A stretch of 64,000 bases of DNA from CAZYFH01 sp965197395 (GTDB taxonomy: Bacteria; Acidobacteriota; Vicinamibacteria; Vicinamibacterales; UBA8438). A program made the translations under genes and the position numbers. This document shows, piece by piece, positions 39,006 to 50,482 of the stretch (position 1 is the first letter of the stretch; every line of letters begins with the position of its first letter). The notes under the pieces are model-generated. The model saw only the letters and a program-made list of their open reading frames with translations, was not told the DNA's origin and searched no databases. The stretch is taken from positions 124,001 to 188,000 of the forward strand of contig OZ240205.1 of the NCBI GenBank assembly GCA_965197395.1, given 5' to 3'.

Positions 39006-40433
39006 TTACCCCAGGTTGTACTTCTTCACGTAGTAGCGAAACGAGCGGAAGCTCATTCCGAGGAGATCGGCGGCCTTCATCTTGACGCCACCGGCGCGCT
39101 CGAGCGCCTGGGCAATATAGTCGCGCTCAATTTGCTTGACGTGCTGCTCGAGGTCGAAGCCGCCGTCCGGGATCTCCGGCCCGTGGCCATCGGCCCCGTC
39201 TGGCGGCGTCTCGTCTGGGGCGGCACGCGCATGCGCAGCCTGCAGTTGCAGGCTGTCGGCCTGGATGGTCTCCGTCGGCTCGAGGGCCACGGCACGCTCC
39301 AGGACGTTTTCGAGCTCCCGCACGTTGCCGGGCCATGCGTAGGCCCGCAGGGCCCACTGGGCCCCGCTCGACAGACCCTGCACTGGCTTGGCCATTTGCT
39401 TGGCGAATTTCTGCACGAACGTCTCCGCAAGGAGCGGGATGTCCTCGACGCGCTCGCGCAGCGGCGGGAGGTGCACTGAAATCACGTTGATCCGGTAGAA
39501 GAGGTCTTCCCGAAACTGCCCGCTCGAGACCAGACTACCCAGATCGCGGTTCGTGGCCGCGATCACACGAATATCCGCATCCACCTCCGACGTCCCCCCA
39601 ACCCGCCGGAACGTCCGTTCCTGGAGGACGCGGAGCAGTTTGACCTGCATCATGAGGCTCATCTCGCCGATCTCATCGAGAAAGATCGTCCCGCGATCGG
39701 CCACTTCGACGAGCCCTTTCTTGTTGCTGTCCGCACCGGTAAACGCACCGCGCATATGTCCGAAGAGCTCTGACTCCAGCAGGGTCTCCGGGAGCGCCCC
39801 ACAGTTGACCGCGACAAACGGACGATTCTGTCGCAGAGAGTTGACGTGAATGGCGCGCGCGACCAGCTCCTTCCCGGTTCCCGATTCCCCCGTGATGAGC
39901 ACGGTGCTATTCGTCGGCGCAACGCGGTCGACGAGATGGAACACCTCCGTCATGGGATCGCTCTGCCCGATGATGTTCGAGAAGCTGCTCGACGTGCGGA
40001 GCGTCCGTTTCAGCGCGGCGTTTTCTTCACGGAGCTGGCGGTGCTCGATCGCGTTGCGTACGACCTTCTTGAGCTCGTCCACGTTGAACGGTTTGCTGAG
40101 GTAGTCATGGGCACCCATGTTGAGCGCCTTGACCGCCGAGTCAGTGGACGCGTAGGCCGTGATCATGATGCCGACGATCTCGCTGTCGATCTGCTTCGCG
40201 GCCTTGAGCACCTCGACCCCGTTCATGTCGGGCATCTTGACGTCCGACACGAGCAGGTCCACGGCCTCCCGCTTCAGCACATCAACGGCCGACCGGCCCC
40301 CGTCGGCGACCAGCACCTCATATCCCTCCCGCTTCAGCGCGATCTCCAGCAGCTCGCGCATCGACTGCTCGTCATCGACGACGAGGATTCTCGCGGTGCG
40401 AGACGGCGCGACGCTTGGTGTGGGGGTCGTCAT
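39006..40433 (-). CDS. pilR: Sigma-54-dependent response regulator (PilR/NtrC type)
   Basis: 475 residues. A receiver domain (VVDDEQSM start, phospho-Asp in LLVSDVKMPDMNG) is followed by the AAA+ activator domain with Walker A GESGTGKE, the sigma-54 loop GAFTGAD, and Walker B GTIFLDEIGEM, and by a C-terminal Fis-type helix-turn-helix (AADLLGMSFRSFRYYVKKY). It starts 7 bases after the sensor kinase stop at the end of the pil cluster, so it should regulate pilin or pilus genes via sigma-54. An upstream frame to 40493 is not needed. Confidence 0.92.
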   Translation of the reverse strand: MTTPTPSVAPSRTARILVVDDEQSMRELLEIALKREGYEVLVADGGRSAVDVLKREAVDLLVSDVKMPDMNGVEVLKAAKQIDSEIVGIMITAYASTDSAVKALNMGAHDYLSKPFNVDELKKVVRNAIEHRQLREENAALKRTLRTSSSFSNIIGQSDPMTEVFHLVDRVAPTNSTVLITGESGTGKELVARAIHVNSLRQNRPFVAVNCGALPETLLESELFGHMRGAFTGADSNKKGLVEVADRGTIFLDEIGEMSLMMQVKLLRVLQERTFRRVGGTSEVDADIRVIAATNRDLGSLVSSGQFREDLFYRINVISVHLPPLRERVEDIPLLAETFVQKFAKQMAKPVQGLSSGAQWALRAYAWPGNVRELENVLERAVALEPTETIQADSLQLQAAHARAAPDETPPDGADGHGPEIPDGGFDLEQHVKQIERDYIAQALERAGGVKMKAADLLGMSFRSFRYYVKKYNLG

Positions 40434-40440
40434 CCGGCTC

Positions 40441-42141
40441 TCACGTGCCCGGCGAGGCAACAGTCGCGGCCCCGCGCTCCGGCGTCGGGGCACCGGACGG
40501 CCGCGTGGGGAGGCGAATCGCGACGGTCGTGCCGCTGCCCTCCTTCGAGGTGATCTGGAGCTCGCCGTCGTAATCGCTCACGATCCGATGGACGATGGCG
40601 AGACCCAGACCCGTGCCCTTGCCAAAGCTGGCGTGGAAGGGCTGCAGCACCCGGTCGAGCTCGTCCGCCGGAATCCCGACGCCTTCGTCGGACACGCTCA
40701 ACACCACCTCGCCGTCACCAGCGGTGGCCACCGAGAGCACCAGACGCCCCCCTTCGGGCATCGCGCGGAGCCCGTTCGTCACCAGGTTCCAGACGATCTG
40801 GCGGATCTGGTTCTCGTCCGCTTCGTACCACACCGGATCCTGCGGCGCTGAAACGTCCACCTGATGCTGCTCACCGGCCTCCGAGCCGTGCCGCAGCAGC
40901 AGCGCGGCGTCATTGATGACCCGGCGCAAGTCGAGCTGTTTCGTCGCGAATCTCTGCGGTCGGGCATAGGCGAGAAACGTCTTGATCGTCTCGTTGAGGC
41001 GATCGGACTCCCGCAACACGATGTCCATGAGCTGCGCCTGCTCGCTGTTCAAGGGCAGATCGTGGCGCAGTATCTGGATGGACCCCGACATCGAGGCCAA
41101 CGGATTCCGAATCTCATGAGCGATTCCGGCCGCCATCTCGCCGACTGCCGCTAGTCGCTGCTGTAACCGCGCCACTCGCTCCATCCGTCGCGTCTCGGTC
41201 ACGTCCTGGAACACGAAGAGGAGCCCCCCCTGGCCACCGGGCACGTTGAGCGGAGAGGCGCTCAAGCCGATGTCGATTTGCCTCCCCGCCGGGGTGGTGT
41301 ACGTCACCTCGGTCCTGTAGCTGTGCTCCGATCGGGACCGTACGGCATCCACGAATGCCGGCGGCAGTTGCAGCAGCTCGTACACGAGCTGACCCACGGC
41401 CTCCGATCCGGCCCGACCCGTGATCGCCTGCGCGGTCGGATTGAAGGTCAGCACCCGCCCGTCGGGACCGGTGGTGGCCAGTCCACTCGTGAGGCTCTCG
41501 ATGACGTGCTGATTGAACGCCTGCAGATCGGCGATCTGTGTCGAGGCGTGGGCAAGCCGCGCATCCGCCCGCCGCAACCGCTCGGCGAGATAGCCGCTCA
41601 GGAATGCGACGCCCATAAACCCGACGGCATCGAGCCCCACGGTAAAGAGCGCGTTTTGCACCGGCGGCAGCGCCGTGACCGGCAGCCAGGCCACATCGAC
41701 GAATCCGAAGGTCCAGGAATACTGCGCGAGCACCAGCCCGCCGTACATCACGGTGCTGAGCACGCCGACCAGCAGTCCGCCACGTCGGTATTGGAGAATG
41801 CTGGCGCCGACGATGGGGAGCGCGTACAGGGTCTGGAAATAGCTCTGCACCCCTCCCGTCATGAGCACGAGCGCCGAAATGATAAAGGCGTCCAGCCCTA
41901 GCTGTAGATCGACCAGCCACCGCTGTCGTTCGACGAACCGCAGCGTCACCGCGTAGACGACGGTGAGGGCGTATGTCAGGCCGAGAACGAAGAAGAACGG
42001 GTTGATGGGCCAGGCCCCGGGCGTGCGAACCTGTGTCAACACGCCCGAGCCCAACAGGACCGTGACCATCACGACCCTGAGACCGATCAGCCACAGGAGC
42101 CTGGACCGCAGCGGAATGTCCGATGCGGCGGCGCCTATCAT
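40441..42141 (-). CDS. pilS: Membrane sensor histidine kinase (PilS type)
   Basis: 566 residues. Six hydrophobic helices (residues ~15-180) precede a PAS domain (~210-320), the HisKA H-box GEMAAGIAHEIRNPLASM and an HATPase domain with NQIRQIVWNLVTNGLRAMP, DEGVGIP and GTGLGLAIV. The multi-helix input plus position between pilC and pilR identify it as PilS-like. It overlaps pilC by four bases (ATGA). It should phosphorylate the adjacent PilR. Confidence 0.9.
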   Translation of the reverse strand: MIGAAASDIPLRSRLLWLIGLRVVMVTVLLGSGVLTQVRTPGAWPINPFFFVLGLTYALTVVYAVTLRFVERQRWLVDLQLGLDAFIISALVLMTGGVQSYFQTLYALPIVGASILQYRRGGLLVGVLSTVMYGGLVLAQYSWTFGFVDVAWLPVTALPPVQNALFTVGLDAVGFMGVAFLSGYLAERLRRADARLAHASTQIADLQAFNQHVIESLTSGLATTGPDGRVLTFNPTAQAITGRAGSEAVGQLVYELLQLPPAFVDAVRSRSEHSYRTEVTYTTPAGRQIDIGLSASPLNVPGGQGGLLFVFQDVTETRRMERVARLQQRLAAVGEMAAGIAHEIRNPLASMSGSIQILRHDLPLNSEQAQLMDIVLRESDRLNETIKTFLAYARPQRFATKQLDLRRVINDAALLLRHGSEAGEQHQVDVSAPQDPVWYEADENQIRQIVWNLVTNGLRAMPEGGRLVLSVATAGDGEVVLSVSDEGVGIPADELDRVLQPFHASFGKGTGLGLAIVHRIVSDYDGELQITSKEGSGTTVAIRLPTRPSGAPTPERGAATVASPGT

Positions 42142-43358
42142 CCGGCTAGCCTGCTGATCAGATCGAAGATCGGCATATACATCGCGATGACGATGCCACC
42201 GACGACGACACCGAGGAACGCAATCATGATCGGCTCCAGGAGCGTGAGCATCCCGGCGACCGCCGTGTCCACCTCCTCCTCGTAGAAGTCGGCGATTTTC
42301 GCGAGCATGGTGTCGAGAGCACCGGTCGCCTCACCAACGTTGATCATCTGCGTGACCATCGCCGGGAATACCTCGGTCTCGCGCAACGGGGTCGAGATTG
42401 ACTCGCCGCGCTCGATCGCGGCCCGGGTCGTCAGCACCGCGTCCTCGACAACCGCGTTGCCGGCGGTCTTCGCGGTGATACTGAGCCCTTCGAGGATGGG
42501 AACCCCAGAGCTCAGGAGCGTGCTCAGCGTGCGGCAGAACCTGGCCACGGCAATCTTGCGAAGGATGCCGCCGAGGACGGGTGCCTTGAGCGCCAGGCCG
42601 TCGATGACATGGCGGCCGCTCTCCGTCGAGTAGTACTGCCTGAACAGAAACGCCCCACCGACCAAGCCGAGGATGATAAAGGGCAGAAAGGTGATGAGCG
42701 AGTTGCTCATCGCGATGACGACACGCGTCGGGAGCGGCAGGACGGCGCCGAGCCCCTCGAACAGCGACGCGAAGGTCGGGATGACCTTCCACAGGATCGC
42801 CCCGACGACGACAGTGGCAATGACCACAACGGCGATCGGATAGACCATCGCCGACTGGACCTGCCCCTTCAGCTTGACGTTCTTCTCGATGTAGGTTGCC
42901 AGCCGCTTCAGGATGGTGTCGAGGATGCCGCCGGCTTCGCCGGCGGCGATCATGTTCGTGAAGAGCGGATCGAATGCACGCGAGTGTTTGGCCATGGCGT
43001 CGGCGAGCCCGGAGCCGCCCTCCACATCGGCGCGGACCGCGAGGATGGTCGCCGCGAAGTTCTTGTCCTCCTCCTGCTTCCCAAGGATCTCGAGGCACTG
43101 CACCAGCGGCAGGCCGGCGTCGATCATCACCGAGAACTGGCGCGTGAAGATCGCCAGGTTCTTGGCCGGTACCGCCTTGCCGCCCTTGGCGGCCTTCTTC
43201 GCTGCGGCCGCCCTCCGCTTGACGGCGTCGATCTTCGTCACGAGAATCTGCTCGCGACGAAGCGCCGCCACCGCTGCGTCGGCCGTTTCGGCCACCCGCT
43301 CGCCGCTCACCGGTTGGCCCTGCCGCGTGCGCCCCGTAAAGGCGAATGTCGTGCTCAT
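42138..43358 (-). CDS. pilC: Type IV pilus inner-membrane platform protein
   Basis: 406 residues with two tandem GspF domains (~75-200 and ~280-400), each with conserved FTRQFSVMIDAGLPLVQC and FCRTLSTLLSSGVPILEG motifs, and three transmembrane helices (~175-200, ~225-245, ~380-400). PilC anchors the PilB and PilT motors under the growing pilus. It lies between pilT (113 bp upstream) and pilS (overlapping). Confidence 0.95.
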   Translation of the reverse strand: MSTTFAFTGRTRQGQPVSGERVAETADAAVAALRREQILVTKIDAVKRRAAAAKKAAKGGKAVPAKNLAIFTRQFSVMIDAGLPLVQCLEILGKQEEDKNFAATILAVRADVEGGSGLADAMAKHSRAFDPLFTNMIAAGEAGGILDTILKRLATYIEKNVKLKGQVQSAMVYPIAVVVIATVVVGAILWKVIPTFASLFEGLGAVLPLPTRVVIAMSNSLITFLPFIILGLVGGAFLFRQYYSTESGRHVIDGLALKAPVLGGILRKIAVARFCRTLSTLLSSGVPILEGLSITAKTAGNAVVEDAVLTTRAAIERGESISTPLRETEVFPAMVTQMINVGEATGALDTMLAKIADFYEEEVDTAVAGMLTLLEPIMIAFLGVVVGGIVIAMYMPIFDLISRLAG

Positions 43359-43471
43359 GAGTTACATCCTCTCGTGTCTAGCTAGATGGGGCTGCGCCCC
43401 AAGCGCCCGCGCTGGCTGCTGTCTTCGGCTGAACTCGACTCATTCGCACACATCCCGAGCAGTCAAGACAG

Positions 43472-44626
43472 CTAGCGGCGCGGCACGACCCCGGGTCGCC
43501 GCTCCGCCCCTGGGCGCGCGCCCGGACGCCCCATCCCGGCGCCCGCAACGACGCCGGCGCCCCGGCCCACCAGATCCTGGAGCTCTTCACGATTCGACGA
43601 GTGCCCCAGCGCCTCGCTGAGCGTGATGAGACGGCGGATGCACAACGTCGCCAGCGACTGGTTCATGGTCTGCATCCCGACCTTCTCTTGCCCGGCCTGC
43701 ATCGCCGAATACACCTGGTGGAGCTTGTCGTCCCGAATCAGGTTACGAATGGCCGGCGTCGGCACCATGATTTCCAGCGCGCACACCCGCCCCTGACCGT
43801 TCGCTTTCACCACCAATGTTTGACACAAGACGCCTTCCAACACCAACGAGAGCTGTGTCCGTATCTGCCCTTGCTGGTGGGATGGAAACACGTCGATGAT
43901 GCGGTTGATCGTCTGGACGGCCGAGTTCGTGTGTAGCGTGGCCAGTGTCAGATGGCCCGTCTCGGCGATTCGCAGCGCCGATTCGATGGTTTCGAGATCG
44001 CGCATCTCGCCGACGAGCACGACGTCCGGGTCCTCCCGCAATGCCGCGCGTAGCGCCGGGGCAAAGCTCGCCGTATCGCTGTGGACCTCCCGCTGGTTGA
44101 CGACACAACTCTTGTGCTGATGCACGTATTCGATGGGGTCCTCGATCGTCAGGATGTGAGCCTTGCGTTCCGTGTTGATCTTGTCGACCATCGCGGCCAG
44201 CGTGGTGCTCTTGCCGCTGCCGGTCGGTCCCGTCACCAAGATGAGCCCGCGCGGCATCTCGGCGAACTTGCCAACGACCGGCGGCAGGCCGAGATCGCCA
44301 AATCCCTTGATTTCCTCCGGGATCAGCCGATAGACGGCCGCGACGGCGCCGCGCTGGTTGAACACGTTGCACCGGAACCGCGCGACGCCGCGGATCCCGA
44401 ACGAGAAGTCGAGCTCCATCGACTCCTCGAACCGCTTCTTCTGGGCGTCCGTGAGCACGCTATAGACGAGCTGCTTCGTCGCCGCGGCTGACAGTGGCTC
44501 CAGATCCTCTTGCCGCTGCAGCTCGCCATGGATCCGGATCTGCGGCGGCGAGTTGGTCGTCAGATGCAGATCGGACCCTTCGCGCTCGACCGTGCGCTTC
44601 AGGAGGTCAGGAAGAGTCGTCGACAT
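43472..44626 (-). CDS. pilT: Type IV pilus retraction ATPase
   Basis: 384 residues. Motifs include Walker A GPTGSGKSTTLAAM (~130-143), the Asp box TIEDPIEYVH, Walker B DVVLVGEMRDLETIE (~200-214) and the His box TGHLTLATLHTN, all typical of PilT. The usual AIRNLIRD motif needed for retraction is present (~298-305). It ends with a low-complexity Gly/Arg/Pro tail. It is preceded by pilB with 13 bases between. Confidence 0.95.
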   Translation of the reverse strand: MSTTLPDLLKRTVEREGSDLHLTTNSPPQIRIHGELQRQEDLEPLSAAATKQLVYSVLTDAQKKRFEESMELDFSFGIRGVARFRCNVFNQRGAVAAVYRLIPEEIKGFGDLGLPPVVGKFAEMPRGLILVTGPTGSGKSTTLAAMVDKINTERKAHILTIEDPIEYVHQHKSCVVNQREVHSDTASFAPALRAALREDPDVVLVGEMRDLETIESALRIAETGHLTLATLHTNSAVQTINRIIDVFPSHQQGQIRTQLSLVLEGVLCQTLVVKANGQGRVCALEIMVPTPAIRNLIRDDKLHQVYSAMQAGQEKVGMQTMNQSLATLCIRRLITLSEALGHSSNREELQDLVGRGAGVVAGAGMGRPGARPGAERRPGVVPRR

Positions 44627-44639
44627 AGTGGCTCCCTGC

Positions 44640-46400
<1,761 letters not shown>

Positions 46401-46446
46401 CTAGACGGTCCTGTCTCTTTGCCCTGAAAACAAAGGGCAAACTACC

Positions 46447-46474
46447 ATTTAAGTGCGCTGACAATTATTGTCAA
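46447..46474 (-). promoter_or_regulatory. pilB promoter with overlapping palindrome
   Basis: On the minus strand TTGACA (46474-46469), 16 bases, TTAAAT (46452-46447). The -35 is part of the 7-1-7 palindrome TGACAATTATTGTCA (46459-46473). In the 5' leader, TTTGCCC/GGGCAAA (46418-46424, 46435-46441) can form a 7-bp hairpin. Confidence 0.6.
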
Positions 46475-46486
46475 AGGAGAGGCCGG

Positions 46487-47545
46487 CTAGAGCCCGATGC
46501 GGCCCGACAGCGACCATCCCCGCTCGGTCGACTCACGCCCGCGTGTCACCTGGGCATCGAGGAAAAACCCCTCGGTCAACGCGACACTCAGGCCGAACGC
46601 GCCGGCCATCTGGCGCTCGTCTTGGGCGAGGTTGACCCGCGCCCCGCCCCGAACGCCAAACCACTGCCCGAACCAGTGCTCGCCCCCGACGGCGAGCGCT
46701 CGGCGGTCCCCGGCGACCGTCTGCGTCCGTGTCAGATCGACATCTGCCGCCAGCATCGGTCCGATGGGCAGGCGCATCGCCACGCCGCTCCGCACATGGC
46801 GGTTCAGCCGCACGCTCCCGCCGTCTGGCCCCGAAAACGACGGCTGCCGCAGGTTGCGGGCCACGAACCCCACGCGAAACGCCGGTGACCCTATCATCAT
46901 GCCGAGATCGACGTCGTACTCGTGCTTTGTCTGCCGGTCGAGGTCGTCTGCCTGGAGCAGCAAGGCGTCCGTCGACAGACCGGGGGCGGCGCCAGTCACT
47001 CCGGCCGCGCCGTAGACATACCGTAGGGTCGTTCCCACGCTGAAACCGGGCGCGACCATTGACACGGTCGTCACGGCGACGTTGTGGGTGATCAGCGACC
47101 GCAGACTCGTCTCGTCTCCTTGATCTTGTCGGGCGTCACCGGGCACGGCTCCAGGGCTGGAGGGGCGGTCTATCTGATTGGCGCGCAGGCGGTAGTACGA
47201 GATCCCCGCCGCGTTGGTCGTCAACCCAGTGAACCATCCGGACGCCGCGGTGCCCGGCGTGTCCGACCGGCTCCGATCGACTCGTGTGTCGGCGGTCTGT
47301 CCATCGACAATCAGGCTGAACAGGCCGCCGGTGGCAAGACCCGCCGGGTTCCAATACACCGCCGTGGCGTCGTCGGCGACGCCCACGAACGCGCCCGCCA
47401 TGCCGAGGGCCCTGGTGCCGACCGACTCGAAGACCTGCGCGACGGCGGTCCCCGGCAACAGCGCCGCGGTGAGCGTGATGACGGCCGCGTGCCAGGACAC
47501 GCCGGTACGCGCCGCGACATGCCGGAGCGTGCATCGAACCGCCAT
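46487..47545 (-). CDS. Outer-membrane beta-barrel protein (PorV/FadL-like)
   Basis: About 352 residues. A signal peptide (VITLTAALLPGTAVAQ, ending ~residue 37) precedes the motif RALGMAGAFVGVADDATAVYWNPAGLA, typical of the PorV/OmpP1-like family (cited by its parts GMAGAFVGVADDATA and YWNPAGLA). The remainder alternates as beta strands to a final GRIGL. ATG 47545 is preferred over an upstream frame. The function is unknown; related barrels act in surface secretion or hydrocarbon uptake. The arginine decarboxylase gene ends 20 bases upstream. Confidence 0.75.
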   Translation of the reverse strand: MAVRCTLRHVAARTGVSWHAAVITLTAALLPGTAVAQVFESVGTRALGMAGAFVGVADDATAVYWNPAGLATGGLFSLIVDGQTADTRVDRSRSDTPGTAASGWFTGLTTNAAGISYYRLRANQIDRPSSPGAVPGDARQDQGDETSLRSLITHNVAVTTVSMVAPGFSVGTTLRYVYGAAGVTGAAPGLSTDALLLQADDLDRQTKHEYDVDLGMMIGSPAFRVGFVARNLRQPSFSGPDGGSVRLNRHVRSGVAMRLPIGPMLAADVDLTRTQTVAGDRRALAVGGEHWFGQWFGVRGGARVNLAQDERQMAGAFGLSVALTEGFFLDAQVTRGRESTERGWSLSGRIGL

Positions 47546-47565
47546 AATATGCAGACGCCCGGCTG

Positions 47566-48216
47566 CTAGCCCACGAGGACGGCGGCGGCAATGACAGTGG
47601 TCCAGTGCCCGTTCTTCTGGCCAACCGCGGTCTGGGTGATGTTCTGGGTCCGGACGATCTTGTTCGACAGCCGCCACACTTCCTTGTTTTCGTCCCAGCT
47701 CTTGTCGGGGTCGAATTCGAGACCGAGCGTGGTGGCCAGCATCTCGGCCGCGAGGTCCTCGGCGTAGTCGCCGGCGGTCTCCTCGTTCTCCCCAAAGCTA
47801 TGATGCTCAGAGAGATAGCCGTACAGCTTGCGATCGCGCGGGATGGCAACGCCAATCGTCGCCGCGATCAGCCGGTGCGGCTCGCGGGTCGCCGCCTCCG
47901 ACATCACAACGAAGGTTACCTGACCCGGACTGAGTTTTCGCACGCCGTCCGGGCGGGGAATGATCTTGCACCCGGGCGGAAAGATGCTCGACACCCGCAC
48001 CAGGTTGCAGGCCGCGATATCGGCCGACCGCAGGGCGAGCTCGAACGAGGTGAGTTTCTCTCGGTGCTTGCCAACGCCCTTCGTGAAGAAGAGCTCTGTG
48101 GGAACAAAACCGAGCACGCCGTGGTCCTCTGGTAAGCAACGCATCCTAGTCAACGCCTCGATGGGTGTCAAGGTGCCCGCGGGCTCTGAACTTTCTCCCA
48201 AGTTGTCTCGTATCAA
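47566..48216 (-). CDS. pdaD: Pyruvoyl-dependent arginine decarboxylase
   Basis: 216 residues (or ~192 from ATG 48144). The self-cleavage site is VRVSSIFPPGC, where the second Ser would become the pyruvoyl group. Family motifs FVPTELFFTKGVG, SFELAL and the later YGYLSEHHSFGENEE agree. It decarboxylates arginine to agmatine for polyamine synthesis or acid resistance. No agmatinase or antiporter is adjacent. Confidence 0.9.
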   Translation of the reverse strand: MIRDNLGESSEPAGTLTPIEALTRMRCLPEDHGVLGFVPTELFFTKGVGKHREKLTSFELALRSADIAACNLVRVSSIFPPGCKIIPRPDGVRKLSPGQVTFVVMSEAATREPHRLIAATIGVAIPRDRKLYGYLSEHHSFGENEETAGDYAEDLAAEMLATTLGLEFDPDKSWDENKEVWRLSNKIVRTQNITQTAVGQKNGHWTTVIAAAVLVG

Positions 48217-48280
48217 CCGGATGCAGTGAGTCTAAGCCTAGTTAGGATCAGGATAAGATAGAGGGTTGAGAGCGTGACAC

Positions 48281-49010
48281 GTGCCGAATGCAGTAAACGA
48301 ACCGACGCCTACGGCCCGTCTTGGCCTGATGAGCCGTTTTGTCGGCATGATCGTGTCGCCCCGCGCCACGTTCGAGCACGTGACGCAAGACCCACGCTGG
48401 CTCGGGATGCTCGTGCTCACGCTCGGTCTCGTGGCGACCGTCAACACAGCGTTGCTAAGCACCGAGGTCGGAGAGCGCGCCATGCTCGAGCAACAGGTGC
48501 AGGCGGCGGAGTCGTTCGGCATCGTCATGACCGACGAGCAGTACGACCAGATGGCGGACGTGGCGCAGTACGCGGTGTACTTCGCGCTCGCCGGGATCCT
48601 CGTTCAGGTGCCGCTCATCAACGTGGTCCTGGCCCGGCATCCTGTTCGTCGTCGCGAACGTGCTGTTGGGCGCGCGGTCGACGTTCAAGCAGGTGTTCGC
48701 GGTGGTGGTTCATTCCGGCGTGATCCTCGTCGTCCAGGGTGCGTTCGTCGCGCCGCTGAACTACGTGCGGGAGGCAATGTCGAATCCGGCCACGCTGGCG
48801 GCATTCGTCCCGATGCTCGACACGGACACGTTTCTCGTCCGGATGCTGGGCGTGCTCGACGTCTTTTTCCTCTGGTGGGTGATGGTGCTCGCGATCGGAA
48901 CCGCGGTCGCGACCGAACGGCGAACCGGGCCAATCGCCGTGGGGCTCTTCGGCGTGTATGCGGCCATCGCGGTGGCTGTCGCGATCATTCAGGTGCGATC
49001 GAGTGGATGA
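48281..49010 (+). pseudogene. Yip1-type membrane protein with a frameshift
   Basis: The N-terminal frame has the family start (VSPRATFEHVTQDPRWLGML) and several helices to LINVVLA; there, an extra C in CCC at 48633-48635 shifts the frame. From 48636 the homologous part continues as GILFVVANVLLGARS through two more helices to 49010. Removing one base gives 243 codons. It is followed immediately by the adaptor gene, suggesting an operon. Confidence 0.72.
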
Positions 49011-49014
49011 CGAC

Positions 49015-50448
49015 ATGAGCGGGACGAATCCTGAGAGCCCTAGTGTGCCAACACGCGGCCGATCCAGTGGGGGTCTGCGCAAGCTCCTCATCGGTGGTCT
49101 GATTCTGCTGACGGGTGTGGCGCTCGTCCTCGTCAACCTGTATTTCGAGCGATCGGACGCACCCGAGGTAGACGTCGAAGCCATCGCGCGGCGAGACCTC
49201 CAAGCCGTCGTCTCCGCGTCCGGCACGATCGAGCCGAAGCTCTCCGTCGACATGAGCGCCAGCGTGATGGGCCGGGTCACCCGGCTCGCCGTAGACGAGG
49301 GCGACCGGGTCACGGCCGGTCAGTTCCTGCTGCAGATCGACCCCGAATCGCTCCAGGCAGCGGTGAATCGGGGCGAGGCGTCGCTCGGGGCCACGGAATC
49401 GACGCAAACACAGGCGCGCGTATCAGTCGAGACCGCGACGGTCAACCTCGAGCTCGCGCGCGACAACCTCGAACGCCAGCAAGAGCTCTGGGAGCTCCGG
49501 CTCGTGTCACGCGAGGTCTACGACCAGGCGGTCACCGAAGTCGAGCTCCGCGAATCAGAGCTCCGAGCACGTGAGGTGGAGGTGGAAACCGCCGAACAAC
49601 GGATCCGGCAGGAACGGGCGCAGCTCGACAGCGCGCGGTATGACCTGACGCAGGTGACGATCACGTCACCCATTGACGGCATCGTGACGCGTCGCAACAT
49701 CGAGGAGGGCGAGACGGTCGTTATCGGGACGATGAACAACGCCGGCACGGTGCTGTTGACGATCGCCGACTTCTCGATCCTCGAGGCCGAGCTCGAGGTG
49801 GACGAGACAGATATCCCCTCCATCCGGTTTGACCAGCACGCCGTGATCACCATCGACGCGCTCCCGGACGAGAGCTACGTCGGCAAGGTCACGGAGATCG
49901 GCAACAGCCCGATCCAGGACGCCCAGGCCGGTGGCGTCGGCTCGCAGCAGGCGACAAACTTCGAAGTGATCGTCACGCTCGATGAAAACAACGTGCCCGG
50001 CGTTCGCCCTGGCTTCACGTGCACGGCCGACATCACGACCGCCACACGCGCCGGCGCCGTGGCCGTTCCGATTCAGGCGACGACGATCCGCGAGGTCGAG
50101 CTCGACGCGGCAGGCAACATCATCCGCGCGGACCCGGCTGGCGAGGGCGGCGTGCTCGCCGCGCCGGCAACCGCGCAGACCGCTTCAGGGCGGCGCGACG
50201 AGGTCGAGGGGGTATTCGTCGTGCGCCAGGGCCGCGCGCAGTTCGTGAAGATCGAGACGGGCATCGCCGGCGAACGCTATTTCGAGGCGTTGTCGGGCCT
50301 GAACGAGGGCGACTTCGTCATCACGGGCCCGTTCAACGTCGTGCGCAACCTGAGCGACGGCGACCAGGTGCAAGCGAACGAACGCGAGATGCGCGACACC
50401 GGCGACGCGGACAGCGGCGGCGGGTTCCAGTTGAGATTCGGTCGATGA
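49015..50448 (+). CDS. Periplasmic adaptor of a MacA-like ABC efflux system
   Basis: 477 residues. One N-terminal transmembrane helix (~25-43) precedes a lipoyl/barrel-sandwich half (ASGTIEPKLSVDMSA, GDRVTAGQFLLQIDP), a long coiled-coil hairpin (~125-220), the second lipoyl half (TITSPIDGIVTRRNIEEG) and a beta-barrel domain. This is the MacA-type membrane-fusion protein that links a MacB-like pump to an outer-membrane channel. Two permease genes follow. The frame could start at 48958, but ATG 49015 gives a normal N-terminus. Confidence 0.88.
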   Translation: MSGTNPESPSVPTRGRSSGGLRKLLIGGLILLTGVALVLVNLYFERSDAPEVDVEAIARRDLQAVVSASGTIEPKLSVDMSASVMGRVTRLAVDEGDRVTAGQFLLQIDPESLQAAVNRGEASLGATESTQTQARVSVETATVNLELARDNLERQQELWELRLVSREVYDQAVTEVELRESELRAREVEVETAEQRIRQERAQLDSARYDLTQVTITSPIDGIVTRRNIEEGETVVIGTMNNAGTVLLTIADFSILEAELEVDETDIPSIRFDQHAVITIDALPDESYVGKVTEIGNSPIQDAQAGGVGSQQATNFEVIVTLDENNVPGVRPGFTCTADITTATRAGAVAVPIQATTIREVELDAAGNIIRADPAGEGGVLAAPATAQTASGRRDEVEGVFVVRQGRAQFVKIETGIAGERYFEALSGLNEGDFVITGPFNVVRNLSDGDQVQANEREMRDTGDADSGGGFQLRFGR

Positions 50449-50482
50449 TCGCCGCCGCGGACAGCTGCGCAACTCCACTGAC

